Part shown: piece by piece, positions 1 through 6,977 of the stretch | Layout: every line of letters starts with the position of its first letter | Position numbering within the stretch: the stretch's first letter is position 1 | From: a virus | IMG/VR virus record: IMGVR_UViG_3300032180_000006 | Coordinates: 1-64,000 of that record | Strand: one strand, 5' to 3' | Length of the DNA stretch: 64,000 nt | Program-made: the position numbers and the translations under genes | The notes under the pieces: model-generated | Databases searched by the model: none | What the model was told of the DNA's origin: nothing | The model's input: the letters and a program-made list of their open reading frames with translations, nothing else

Positions 1-618
1 GCTGGCTGCCCACGTCCACCAGTCAACTGCGCTTTTCAGTGGTTCAACGTACTTGAGGTCAGCTATCACCTGCGCAGCTAGGAAGCTGCCCAGTCCGTTA
101 AAGTGCGTCAAGGTTGTGTGTACCTGCGCCAGCGTTGGCGGTGGAATGGTACCTAGCGTTTCATTGCGTATAATTGGCGTGATTTTTTCACGTGCTTTCC
201 AGATCGGTGTCAGTACGAGTTTAGCAATGTACTCAACTTTGTCCATACTAATGCCGTTGGTGCTGACGATGTAAGCAGCGTTGAACACGTTGTTACCGCG
301 TTTCTGTTCAGCGTGCAGTGTTTTGATAAAGTCGCGTTCATTCCATGGTATAGGCCAACTCAGCATTATCAAGCTGTGCGGTAAATTCAGTAGACGCGCT
401 ACAATCATAGCAAACCAAAGATCACGTTCCTTGCTATGTGCATCGCGCCAATATTCCGCAATCCAGCGTGTGACCTTGTCCTGTTCGCGGTACACATTAC
501 AGAAGCGGTACTGCTGCAAGATAGGGTCCTTAGTCCAGGGCTTAGGTGAGTTTGATTCCTTCTTTACGTAAATCGATTGTCGTTCTCTCATAAAACTGAA
601 CAGTTCTCGCGTACGCAT
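1..618 (-). CDS. Putative DNA base hypermodification protein (5-hmdU DNA kinase helical-domain family), C-terminus off window
   Basis: No stop is reached before the window edge, so 206 codons are visible and the 3' end is missing. The visible protein has PWTKDPILQQYRFCNVYRE followed by QDKVTRWI near residues 28-56, then LWFAMIVARLLNLP near 70, and LGSFLAAQVIADLKYVEPL with SAVDWWTWAAS at the edge. I recognise this from memory as the pattern of phage and prophage proteins related to the 5-hydroxymethyluracil DNA kinase helical domain and the alpha-glutamyl/putrescinyl thymine pyrophosphorylases. Those families act after replication on hydroxymethylated and pyrophosphorylated thymine. The ATG at 618 follows the TGA of the upstream gene by two bases; a GGAG lies 13 bases upstream. 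Family membership is fairly secure; the exact chemistry is inference. The hydroxymethylase and kinase expected for a complete pathway are not in this window. Confidence 0.75.
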   Translation of the reverse strand, partial: MRTRELFSFMRERQSIYVKKESNSPKPWTKDPILQQYRFCNVYREQDKVTRWIAEYWRDAHSKERDLWFAMIVARLLNLPHSLIMLSWPIPWNERDFIKTLHAEQKRGNNVFNAAYIVSTNGISMDKVEYIAKLVLTPIWKAREKITPIIRNETLGTIPPPTLAQVHTTLTHFNGLGSFLAAQVIADLKYVEPLKSAVDWWTWAAS

Positions 619-620
619 TT

Positions 621-890
621 TCACGGTAGCTGCTCCACTTCCGTTTCAAGGTTATTTGCGGATGGCTTAGGCCATACGGGTGAGCAGTCATTTTTATGGT
701 GTACCCAGCAATGCTCAAATCTGCGTGTAGCTGGCGCGTAGTCACGCAAGGCTTGGCGAAGTGCGCTGTAGTCATCACCTGTAACATCGCGCTCAAAAGT
801 GATAACAATCTGGCGACTACGCGCACGGCGCAAACCAAGCACGACGAACATCGCCACTGCCAACACCATCAGTTGAATCAAGGTGGTCAT
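621..890 (-). CDS. Small membrane-anchored protein of unknown function
   Basis: The 89-residue product starts with a hydrophobic segment (about residues 4-20, LIQLMVLAVAMFVVLGL) followed by arginines, so it probably sits in the inner membrane with its charged C-terminal part in the cytoplasm. The remainder is mixed alpha/beta-like with HCWVHHKND near residue 60. Its start overlaps the stop of the upstream gene (ATGA), and it lies between a small gene and the hypermodification protein, so it is part of the same transcript. A longer overlapping frame (542-838) has no such features and is not used. Confidence 0.6.
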   Translation of the reverse strand: MTTLIQLMVLAVAMFVVLGLRRARSRQIVITFERDVTGDDYSALRQALRDYAPATRRFEHCWVHHKNDCSPVWPKPSANNLETEVEQLP

Positions 891-1132
891 TTTTTCGCTC
901 CGTAGTTTACTCCATCAATATATTGTGCCAACGCAGCACGTAACTCCTGTTGTTGCGCCGTGGCGATTGAGTTCTTGATTATCGGCTCAAGTTGCCCTGC
1001 AATTAAAAACAGTCGCGCACCCGCTGCCAACAGCAGTGTCGTCTTTTCTGCAATCAACTTATTCTGCGCCGCCTTCTTACCAGCGCTGCGCGTAGTCGTA
1101 GCGGATTTTTTCTGCAATTCTGTACCTCCCAT
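887..1132 (-). CDS. Small basic protein of unknown function
   Basis: I start it at the methionine of MGGTELQKKS (81 residues) and not at an upstream ATG that would read through the preceding gene. It is alanine-rich with a lysine-rich N-terminus and probably all helical (LIAEKTTLLLAAGARLFLI). It belongs to the hypermodification operon and overlaps both neighbours. No family recognised. Confidence 0.55.
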   Translation of the reverse strand: MGGTELQKKSATTTRSAGKKAAQNKLIAEKTTLLLAAGARLFLIAGQLEPIIKNSIATAQQQELRAALAQYIDGVNYGAKK

Positions 1133-1352
1133 GTAGTTGTTCTTGGTATTTAATGCGCTGTTGCTGGTCTGCTTGGTTAGCAGGCACCAGCGTACGGAAG
1201 AAATGCGACAGGTCTTCATTCACTGCTACGCGCAGCTTCTTCCCGGTAATGCTTGTCTGCGCTTCAAGTGTACTGCCCGTGCACATCCATAATGGCCCTG
1301 CACTGGGGTTAAAGTACATTTCGCCGATTTCAAATTCACTGCTTCGCTTCAT
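1077..1352 (-). CDS. Hypothetical protein in hypermodification operon
   Basis: The 91-residue product starts MKRSSEFEIGEMYFNPSAG, chosen because an upstream ATG in the frame would overlap the radical SAM gene by 100 bases. The central part reads like a short beta-rich domain (GEMYFNPSAGPLWMCTG), the end is basic. It overlaps the radical SAM gene by 17 bases and the next gene by 56, so translation is probably coupled. Unknown function. Confidence 0.55.
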   Translation of the reverse strand: MKRSSEFEIGEMYFNPSAGPLWMCTGSTLEAQTSITGKKLRVAVNEDLSHFFRTLVPANQADQQQRIKYQEQLHGRYRIAEKIRYDYAQRW

Positions 1353-2205
1353 AGGCTCCTTCAATTTGTTGTTTGCTGGCATATGGTCCGGTTGGATGCT
1401 GCACATTGGCAGGGTATGCTCCCGCATGGCAATCACACTGATTACACAGAGGCGACCTGCGATCCTTCTTCAATAATCGACGGCGGTATTCATTCATAAT
1501 AGGATGGTTCCACAACTCAAGCACCGTGCTGTCGCGCACGTTGCCGAAGTTCAGCGCGCCGTGGTAGTCCTGGCAGCACAACAACGCCTGCCCTTGCCAG
1601 TTGATGTTGAAAATACGGAACGGCTTAACGCACATCCGTTCTACAGGCTGTGCCAGCGCGGGCAGGAACTGCGGAATGTTGCCCGCTCGGTTGATCAAGC
1701 GGAAAATGCCGCTGCCGAATTCTGCTGGGTTGCTTTTGTCCAGCATATTGACTACCCGCGCATGCGGTGATAGCACAGCATACACATTACCGTTGCGCAC
1801 AATTTCCGCAGGCAGCGCAGCCAGCCACGGCATGCGCCGTTCAAACAATCCAGGGCTATAGCAGTTGATCAGTAATTGGTTAAGCCCTGCATTGTACAGA
1901 CGCATTATGTTGTGTGACCCGCGCAAGTAGTCGCCATTGGTGGCGATCATAAGGCAGGCACGCAATGCGGTACGTGCATATATGAGACATTGAATTAGAT
2001 AATCAAAATCTTTGCACGGTTCGTTGTAGATGTAGAACTCGATTCGCCCACGATAATCCAATGCCACCAATTCATGTATAATCTTTTGAAATAAACCCCA
2101 CTGCATGTACTGGTCTGGTCGTGTGTTATATGCAACAGGACAGAATGTACAACGCCGATTGCACTGTGCCGTTATCTCAATCGCAAGTGTGTTGAACAAT
2201 CTCAT
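1336..2205 (-). CDS. Radical SAM enzyme with SPASM-like C-terminus
   Basis: The 289-residue protein has the radical SAM cluster motif CNRRCTFC at residues 15-22 (CxxxCxxC) directly after an EITAQ strand, then EFYIYNEP and MIATNGDY strands of a partial TIM barrel. The C-terminal third has cysteines typical of a SPASM or twitch auxiliary iron-sulfur domain: C in RMCVKPF, CC in ALLCCQD, GNVRDSTVLELWN, and CNQCDC. It would reductively cleave S-adenosylmethionine and modify a substrate by radical chemistry. Its start overlaps the stop of the glycosyltransferase gene (ATGA), so the two are made together. Radical SAM enzymes were predicted and found in thymine hypermodification pathways of other phages, so a nucleobase side chain is the likely target; a peptide substrate cannot be excluded. 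Confidence 0.85.
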   Translation of the reverse strand: MRLFNTLAIEITAQCNRRCTFCPVAYNTRPDQYMQWGLFQKIIHELVALDYRGRIEFYIYNEPCKDFDYLIQCLIYARTALRACLMIATNGDYLRGSHNIMRLYNAGLNQLLINCYSPGLFERRMPWLAALPAEIVRNGNVYAVLSPHARVVNMLDKSNPAEFGSGIFRLINRAGNIPQFLPALAQPVERMCVKPFRIFNINWQGQALLCCQDYHGALNFGNVRDSTVLELWNHPIMNEYRRRLLKKDRRSPLCNQCDCHAGAYPANVQHPTGPYASKQQIEGAYEAKQ

Positions 2206-3083
2206 TTCTTATACGCCTTTCGCAGATTCGGGTACATGTTAGCGGCGGCAATCAAACCGCGCCAGTGGTCCACCTGCTTAAGACTGTTAAATCTGATGCG
2301 AAGTTCGCCCTGCTTACGGCTGGGGTCATTGACATTCTTCACGGCGAAGAGTGTACCATATCGCTCCATCAGTTCCTTCTGCGCTCGCAGCATGGCAGGC
2401 AGGCGTTCAAGGTACGGGCCACATCCACCGGGCATGTAGTGCCACCGTAGCGGATGTCCCCACTTGTTGATCAGCACGCGGCCATTTTCAAACAGATGCG
2501 CAGCGGTAAGCGCATAGTCTTCACCGCTGCTCTCAGTGCTTTGATTCCAGGGTAATCCCTGATTGCGCATCAACATAACTTTTCCGCACACGTAGCCAAC
2601 GTCCGTCCATTTGCGCCCGCGGAACGCCGGGTTTTCATGCGCGCTGAAACCACATAGGAATGCGCCGCGACGTTCAGCTTCTCGCATAGTGTCTAATATC
2701 ACTTTTTCAAGAAACCATTTAAAGCTGACATCTTGGTTCATGGTTTTTTGCCAGCGCTGGCGCGTAATCATTTTCTCACCGGGTTGCAGTTCAATCTCAG
2801 TGTTATGGCGATAGAATGATTTTTCTGGCATGATAAAGCCCAGCACGTTGTCATCCATCTGCAAGCACCATTCACCGCGCTTCAACAGACTGCGTGTGTA
2901 CTCGCGGGCCACGTTCAACCCGCCTTCGCTGGGCAGCACCAGTAGGTTCTTCCGTGGTACGCCATGCAGTCTGTAATCGGTTAGCTGACTAGGCCGTACT
3001 ACCAGCTTGTAATCAAAGCCTGCCAACAGTGCTGGTGTGGTGTGTGTGGTAGCCCGGTTATAGCTAGGGATAAAAATTCGCAT
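2202..3083 (-). CDS. GT-A type glycosyltransferase, TAGT/GREB1-like, candidate DNA base glycosyltransferase
   Basis: The start is the ATG of MRIFIPSYNRA because a GGAGA lies eight bases upstream; an ATG five codons earlier has none. The 293-residue protein opens with the Rossmann strand and IPSYNRA loop of GT-A glycosyltransferases, has NVAREYTRSLL near residue 60, WCLQMDDN near 70-80 in place of the DxD metal-binding motif, GYVCGKVMLMR, and SSGEDYALTAAHL near 190, where the ED pair matches the usual acceptor-side acidic motif. The arrangement fits TET-associated glycosyltransferases and their eukaryotic relative GREB1, which transfer sugars to oxidised pyrimidines in DNA. The immediate neighbours are a radical SAM enzyme and a base hypermodification protein. 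The fold is secure; DNA as acceptor is inference. Confidence 0.72.
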   Translation of the reverse strand: MRIFIPSYNRATTHTTPALLAGFDYKLVVRPSQLTDYRLHGVPRKNLLVLPSEGGLNVAREYTRSLLKRGEWCLQMDDNVLGFIMPEKSFYRHNTEIELQPGEKMITRQRWQKTMNQDVSFKWFLEKVILDTMREAERRGAFLCGFSAHENPAFRGRKWTDVGYVCGKVMLMRNQGLPWNQSTESSGEDYALTAAHLFENGRVLINKWGHPLRWHYMPGGCGPYLERLPAMLRAQKELMERYGTLFAVKNVNDPSRKQGELRIRFNSLKQVDHWRGLIAAANMYPNLRKAYKK

Positions 3084-3106
3084 ATTTGAGATCTCCACAA
3101 ACGAAA

Positions 3107-3134
3107 AAAGACCACGCGGTTAAGCGTGGTCTTT
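3107..3134 (-). terminator. Rho-independent terminator upstream of the hypermodification operon
   Basis: An 11-bp perfect stem (AAAGACCACGC with its complement) closes a 6-base loop. On the minus strand the stem runs into six T. It follows the stop at 3154 and ends about 20 bases before the glycosyltransferase start, leaving no room for a full promoter, so the hypermodification genes seem to depend on readthrough. Confidence 0.85.
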
Positions 3135-3153
3135 GTTGGTGCTGTTGCAGGTG

Positions 3154-3987
3154 TTAGCTCAGAGAAACCAGCCCTGACTTGACGGCGAAGCTGATGAAGC
3201 TGGCATCGGCGCCGATCTTGATGAGTTTGGGCAATGCTTCGTCAGTGGTCTTGCTGGCAAGGATGATGTCCAAGCCTTGCGCCCGTTTGGTGCCTTCACG
3301 CGCTTCGTGCTTGCGGTTCAGTACCTTGATCTTCTTGCCCGCGATGGTGGTACGCGCTTCGCCGTTGCCGCTGACAGTTTTCTTTGCAGGCTTCGCCGCT
3401 GCTTTCGCAGGCGTCGCGTTGGTGGCTTTGCCTTTCTTGGCAGGTGGTGCGGTGACGTTGGCAAACTTGGCGGGCTTAGTAGGGCTCGCCCCTGGTGCTG
3501 TCGCTTTCATTTGTAGCTCCTTTGATTGTAGAATCTTCGTCAACTGCTCTTTGGCCCTTTGACTTATTGTACATTGATCGTTCAACGGATGCAATAGCCT
3601 TTTCGCACATTCTACAATGCTGGCGTTAGGCACGGCACACAGGGCTAGATTCTGTCCGTGCGTGCTGTGTGCATCAATTTCAAGCAGCTCTACGGTGAAC
3701 GCTTTGTTAACTACGAACATCGCGCCGCGCTGTGTATACGCGGTGCGCAGGTAGGCGATACCGTTGGCATCACGGAAAACTTGGTAGACGCCTAGGTCAG
3801 TAACCTTGCGCCCGCCGGATGCCTTGACATAGCGCATCTTTTTCTGTTTGTCCGTTTTTACAATGTACCGCCCGGTTTCCTCGTTGAACAACAGGTCGCT
3901 GAGTTTGTGGTGTTTTAACAGCGAGTTCAGTTCGCGAGCATGCTTTTCGTACGCAGGTAAAGGTTTGCGCTTTGTTTTCTTTTTCAC
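3154..3987 (-). CDS. Two-part protein with C-terminal domain shared with 8661-8897; internal in-frame start
   Basis: The 277-residue product has an N-terminal domain of about 155 residues of unknown function, an Ala/Pro/Lys-rich linker (about 165-210) and a C-terminal domain that begins at GKKIKVLNRKHEAREGTKR. That last domain is closely similar to the whole 78-residue protein encoded at 8661-8897. Residue 160 is a methionine with AAAGGAG eight bases before it, so a 118-residue C-terminal product (start 3510) is probably also made. The basic character suggests nucleic acid binding, which is inference. The start overlaps the end of the upstream gene (ATGA) and a terminator follows. Confidence 0.75.
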   Translation of the reverse strand: MKKKTKRKPLPAYEKHARELNSLLKHHKLSDLLFNEETGRYIVKTDKQKKMRYVKASGGRKVTDLGVYQVFRDANGIAYLRTAYTQRGAMFVVNKAFTVELLEIDAHSTHGQNLALCAVPNASIVECAKRLLHPLNDQCTISQRAKEQLTKILQSKELQMKATAPGASPTKPAKFANVTAPPAKKGKATNATPAKAAAKPAKKTVSGNGEARTTIAGKKIKVLNRKHEAREGTKRAQGLDIILASKTTDEALPKLIKIGADASFISFAVKSGLVSLS

Positions 3988-4271
3988 AGCGCGCCTCGCA
4001 CGAAACCTTTGAGGCGCAGGCTTTCTTCAATTTCCTGCTGCGTCTGCGCCTTGTTCTGCTTTGACACCTTCCAGCCCGTTCGGTTGGTGTGTGCAGGTAT
4101 TGTGTAACCGTTGTACGAACGGGTTGGAATGCGGGTTGTCTGGCTGTAAAGCACTATTCCATCGCTCATAAAGGCGTAAACGGTTTTACGTTCTACGCCT
4201 TCAGCGTCTGGTGGTTCTTGGCGAACCATGCGGAAGATTTCTGTTCTGCCGCGTGCCCTGAGTTTTGCCAT
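3984..4271 (-). CDS. Hypothetical protein
   Basis: Start chosen at MAKLRARGRTEIFRMV (95 residues), preceded by GAAGG; the longer frame overlaps the gene before it. It has a beta-rich centre (TVYAFMSDGIVLYSQ) and a charged helical C-terminus with NKAQTQQEIEESLRLKG. No family recognised. Confidence 0.6.
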   Translation of the reverse strand: MAKLRARGRTEIFRMVRQEPPDAEGVERKTVYAFMSDGIVLYSQTTRIPTRSYNGYTIPAHTNRTGWKVSKQNKAQTQQEIEESLRLKGFVRGAL

Positions 4272-4275
4272 TGGA

Positions 4276-4617
4276 TTACCTTCCTTTGCGTGTTTCACCG
4301 GGCAGTATGATGCGCGGTGTATCGGTACCGTTGAGCCCGCCGTACGCGCCAGCAGCAGCGGCGCGTGTAAGCGGTTTGATTTCTGCATCTGATTGCGTAC
4401 TTTGGACCAGTACGTTTGGTGATGCAGGCCTTGTCATAAATTTTGGACTGTCTACGATGGTACGGCTCGCGCTGGGCCGAATGGTGCCGTGAATTTCGGT
4501 AACATGCCCAGTAGCATCACTGTGCTGCTGCGCTTGTGTAATGGTGTTCAGCTTACTCTGGGCAGTAACAGGCGTACTAACCCAGCCACATCCACAATTT
4601 GCCTTCAATCGTGTCAT
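4276..4617 (-). CDS. Small zinc-finger-like phage protein
   Basis: The 113-residue product begins MTRLKANCGCGWVS and continues to QQHSDATGHVTEIHG, a Cys-x-Cys-Gly-Trp plus His-x5-His spacing found in short phage proteins thought to bind zinc. The rest is low complexity with RAAAAGAYGGLNG. AAGGAAAGG lies about ten bases before the start. Confidence 0.6.
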   Translation of the reverse strand: MTRLKANCGCGWVSTPVTAQSKLNTITQAQQHSDATGHVTEIHGTIRPSASRTIVDSPKFMTRPASPNVLVQSTQSDAEIKPLTRAAAAGAYGGLNGTDTPRIILPGETRKGR

Positions 4618-4637
4618 GCTGACCTTGCCTTTCCTTT

Positions 4638-4706
4638 TCAGTTTTGCGATTTAAGCTGCGATGATGCAGCTCCTTGCATGCTGGCGCGTTCCAGAGTTTT
4701 TGTCAT
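4638..4706 (-). CDS. Possible 22-residue peptide
   Basis: The frame MTKTLERASMQGAASS... has 22 codons and is preceded by a very strong GGAGGAGGT seven bases before its ATG. It ends 20 bases before the next gene. It could be a leader peptide or a truncated gene. A 12-bp inverted repeat (4672-4683 with 4738-4749, CCTTGCATGCTG) brackets its first half. Confidence 0.4.
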   Translation of the reverse strand: MTKTLERASMQGAASSQLKSQN

Positions 4707-4767
4707 AGTGACGACCTCCTCCGCGTCTTTACGAGCACAGCATGCAAGGCGCTGCATCCAGCGCCTG

Positions 4768-4980
4768 TTACCTCTCTGTTACGAGACTAACTTTAAATTC
4801 CCATTTTTCAGCTTGTGTGCTTTGGCTAAAATTTAAGCCGATTACATCTTTGCCATCGCACATCACATAATTATCGCGTGCTTGACGCGGTATGCGCCTA
4901 AGCAGTTCAAGCAAGTCTTGCAACGTTATGCCGTTACCTTTTTCGGGCCAGTGCTGGCCCTGAATTTCGCTGTGCAGCAT
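4768..4980 (-). CDS. Hypothetical protein
   Basis: A 70-residue product with AAAGGAG seven bases before the ATG. It has a short amphipathic helix (TLQDLLELLRRI) then beta-like NYVMCDGKDVIGLNF and KWEFKVSLV. It overlaps the upstream gene by 47 bases. Unknown function. Confidence 0.6.
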   Translation of the reverse strand: MLHSEIQGQHWPEKGNGITLQDLLELLRRIPRQARDNYVMCDGKDVIGLNFSQSTQAEKWEFKVSLVTER

Positions 4981-5131
4981 TTCGTATCTCCTTTGGTTTA
5001 TACGGTTTCAGGTTAACAGCGCATACAGCGGCGCTGGCGTGCACGCTGGCGCGGAAAGAATCGCGCTTCTTTCCGGTTAAGCGCACCTTGTCTTGACGAG
5101 TGAACAGATGCAGACAACGGCGGCAGATCAT
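4934..5131 (-). CDS. Small basic CxxC-type protein, uncertain
   Basis: The 65-residue frame begins MICRRCLHLFTRQDKVRLTG, a CxxC-like knuckle followed by a strongly basic tail. Its ATG overlaps the TGA of the upstream gene and has GGGAG nearby, which favours expression. The last third runs over the next gene and looks less protein-like. Confidence 0.45.
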   Translation of the reverse strand: MICRRCLHLFTRQDKVRLTGKKRDSFRASVHASAAVCAVNLKPYKPKEIRNAAQRNSGPALARKR

Positions 5132-5370
5132 TCTAAACTCCCATAACGGTCCATGTTACGACCTGAAGTGTTGATGTCGTCTGGGTCAGTAGTACCGCCC
5201 ATAGCCCGCTTCTTTGGCTTGGTCATAGACGTAACCTTGACGGTTACATCTATCATCAACTCACTGAAGCAGTGCGTGCAACGCACGATCTCGTGGAATT
5301 CGGGTGTGTCGCCCATCTGGTTCAACACTCCGCGAATTGTTATTAGTTGCTGGCAATCTGGGCAGATCAT
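5128..5370 (-). CDS. Double CxxC zinc-ribbon-like protein
   Basis: Start taken at MICPDCQQLITIRG, whose ATG overlaps the upstream stop (ATGA). The 80 residues have two CxxC knuckles, CPDC near residue 3 and CTHC near 31, spaced as in a zinc ribbon, then a basic acidic-ended tail. Probably structural zinc binding; partner unknown. Confidence 0.6.
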   Translation of the reverse strand: MICPDCQQLITIRGVLNQMGDTPEFHEIVRCTHCFSELMIDVTVKVTSMTKPKKRAMGGTTDPDDINTSGRNMDRYGSLE

Positions 5371-5744
5371 ACGCGCCTCCAACCGCGTGTGTACTTGCAC
5401 AAGTGCTTCCACGTTATTGTGACTTCACGCTGTATGCCACCATCTTGCTCACGTAGGGTAATGCCGTCCTTGGTTATCTGCACATCCAAGCCCAAGCGTA
5501 TACGGCGGTAGATAGGGTCTCCTATAAACGTCTTGCAGGGCCAGCCCGTAGCGATTAGTGGTTGTGATCGGTGCATTCGGCGTGCCGCATCCGCAGCACT
5601 ACGCCAGCCAATTTCATACTCCGCACGCGCTGTTTCGTTATGGCGTTTCAACAGCAAACTGTAAAACGCTGTTATAGGTTTGCCAGCAAGAAAATCGTGT
5701 TCGCCAGCCATGCGCAAATCACGTGAGTTTTTAACTTTAGGCAT
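5367..5744 (-). CDS. Hypothetical protein
   Basis: Start taken at MPKVKNSRDLRMAGEHD (125 residues) next to the end of the previous gene. It has a helical N-terminal half (AFYSLLLKRHNETARAEYEIGWRSA) and a beta-rich C-terminal half with PIYRRIRLGLDVQITKDG. No family recognised. Confidence 0.6.
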   Translation of the reverse strand: MPKVKNSRDLRMAGEHDFLAGKPITAFYSLLLKRHNETARAEYEIGWRSAADAARRMHRSQPLIATGWPCKTFIGDPIYRRIRLGLDVQITKDGITLREQDGGIQREVTITWKHLCKYTRGWRRV

Positions 5745-6129
5745 GCTGCACCTGTTCCCAGTGCTTGCGTGTAAGGTGCTGTTCACAGGCAGAGCAACTC
5801 GTGCCCGCGTGCATAGCGGCATGCGTCAGCATCGTGCTGATGGTTGTGCTCAAGTCAAGCACCACGTTGCAGTACATACACTGATAGCAGTTAGGTGAAC
5901 GTTCAAAATGCGCGTTCACATGGTCGGTCAGTTCAATGAACTCAGCGACGGTGCTGGCAAGTGTCACAGTTACCTGAGGCGCTGGCTCTGTGGTGTTTTT
6001 CTCAAACAGTAGAACGCGTCTCTGCTGCCTAAGTTCTTGTTCCATATAGTCAGGTATGCGTTTCCAGCAGGACAAAAGCTGATCAATCAAACGCAAATGC
6101 CCATCTATCAGTTCTTTTTGCGTCAACAT
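5737..6129 (-). CDS. C2H2/C4-like zinc-binding phage protein, paralogue of 7573-7833
   Basis: The 130-residue protein has a helical N-terminus and a C-terminal region with CYQCMYC, LTHAAMHAG and CSACEQH, which could hold one or two zinc ions. The segment from VAEFIELTDHVNAHFE to the last cysteines is similar in order and spacing to the protein at 7573-7833 (LAEFETLALHLGAHFE ... CTHC ... CDTC). The pair probably arose by duplication inside this early region. Role unknown, perhaps nucleic acid or protein binding. Confidence 0.65.
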   Translation of the reverse strand: MLTQKELIDGHLRLIDQLLSCWKRIPDYMEQELRQQRRVLLFEKNTTEPAPQVTVTLASTVAEFIELTDHVNAHFERSPNCYQCMYCNVVLDLSTTISTMLTHAAMHAGTSCSACEQHLTRKHWEQVQHA

Positions 6130-6133
6130 CGGT

Positions 6134-6547
6134 TTATCTCCTTTTGAATTTGATTATACCGCTGGTTTGCAGTATACCAACGGCGCTGCCCACTGTTGCC
6201 AGTGGTGCAGCCCAGCGAGCCAGCCGTGTATGCCCGTGGCGCTGTAACAGGTACGCAGCGCCTAGCCCAGCAGCGGTAAAGCCATAGTTAAAGGCTGCCA
6301 CACCTGCGCAGCTTTGCACGGGCAGGTCGTGCTCGCGCCAGCGTGGTCCAAATTTACCGCACGTCTGTACAGTGTCAGCCGTGCGCACGGCCAGCAGCGC
6401 GGTGAAGGCGATTTTATTGGTAGTGTCCAACAGCTTGGGTCGCGGGCTGTCGGGTAGTGTTTGACAATGACCCATCGCACCGACTAAAAGAAACAGCAGC
6501 GCCAGCGCGACGAGGGCTATGGTTACGTCCTTGCTATCTTGTTGCAT
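6134..6547 (-). CDS. Membrane or exported protein of unknown function
   Basis: Start chosen at MQQDSKDVTIALVALALL with GGGAGG nine bases upstream. The 137-residue product has an N-terminal hydrophobic segment (about 9-26) ending AMGHCQTLP, which could be a signal anchor or a signal peptide. Further weakly hydrophobic segments occur near GVAAFNYGFTAAGLGAAYLL and APLATVGSAVGIL. Probably several membrane spans. Confidence 0.6.
   Translation of the reverse strand: MQQDSKDVTIALVALALLFLLVGAMGHCQTLPDSPRPKLLDTTNKIAFTALLAVRTADTVQTCGKFGPRWREHDLPVQSCAGVAAFNYGFTAAGLGAAYLLQRHGHTRLARWAAPLATVGSAVGILQTSGIIKFKRR
6153..6180 (-). promoter_or_regulatory. Candidate promoter for the genes from 6129 leftward
   Basis: Reading the minus strand there is TTGGTA, a 16-base spacer and a perfect TATAAT, 24 bases before the ATG at 6129. 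It sits inside the end of the 6134-6547 gene. Confidence 0.45.
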
Positions 6548-6548
6548 T

Positions 6549-6653
6549 TTACTGCCTCCCTTGGAACTGCGTTCGTTCAAGTGGCTGAGGGTTTGGCTGC
6601 CACTGGCTATGCGCTAGAACGCAATTCCAAGCGGAGCAGTAAAACTCCGCTTG
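6549..6653 (-). other. Structured intergenic spacer with two hairpins
   Basis: CTTGGAACTGCGTTC near 6550 pairs with GAACGCAATTCCAAG near 6616-6630, 15 bp with one mismatch, and CAAGCGGAG (6628-6636) pairs with CTCCGCTTG (6645-6653). Neither is followed by a T run. It resembles the structured spacers further right. Confidence 0.5.
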
Positions 6654-6655
6654 TG

Positions 6656-6886
6656 CTACCTGGATTTTCTGGCTGAGTGTATTACAGATGGCCCGCGCAG
6701 CGTGTCGGCGATGAAGAGATTCACTTGGTCTTCATGGCGATACTCAGCAATTCTTCGTTCGTCCACCCACTCGCCGTCGACGGCTGAGAAGCGTTGTGGC
6801 ATCAGTTGATAGTAGAGTGAACCGGGAATCAGTTCAACGATGATACGACGATCACCATCGTTGGCGATTAATTCAGATTTTGGCAT
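6656..6886 (-). CDS. Hypothetical protein
   Basis: Start at MPKSELIANDGDRR because AAAGGAG precedes it; upstream in-frame codons belong to the repeated spacer. The 76-residue product has a beta-rich first half (RRIIVELIPGSLYYQL) and a helical end (QVNLFIADTLRG). Unknown. Confidence 0.6.
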   Translation of the reverse strand: MPKSELIANDGDRRIIVELIPGSLYYQLMPQRFSAVDGEWVDERRIAEYRHEDQVNLFIADTLRGPSVIHSARKSR

Positions 6887-6903
6887 TGCATTCTCCTTTA
6901 ACT

Positions 6904-6975
6904 GCGTTGCAGGGCTTGCAACCTGCATGCCGCATTACAGTCCGCGAGGCAAGGTGCGCGGGCTGTGCTCTGCGT
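6904..6975 (-). repeat. Repeated structured spacer, copy A
   Basis: Contains the 33-bp exact repeat (6904-6936, begins GCGTTGCAGGGCTTGCAACC) shared with copies B and C, then GCATTACA, a hairpin (CAGTCCGCG with CGCGGGCTG) and TGCTCTGC. It fills the space between two genes just upstream of a ribosome binding site. Confidence 0.8.
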
Positions 6976-6977
6976 CT

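Noticed and set aside
542-838. Minus-strand frame of 98 codons overlapping the small membrane protein gene.
   Set aside because: It overlaps two better supported genes and lacks coupling or a ribosome binding site.
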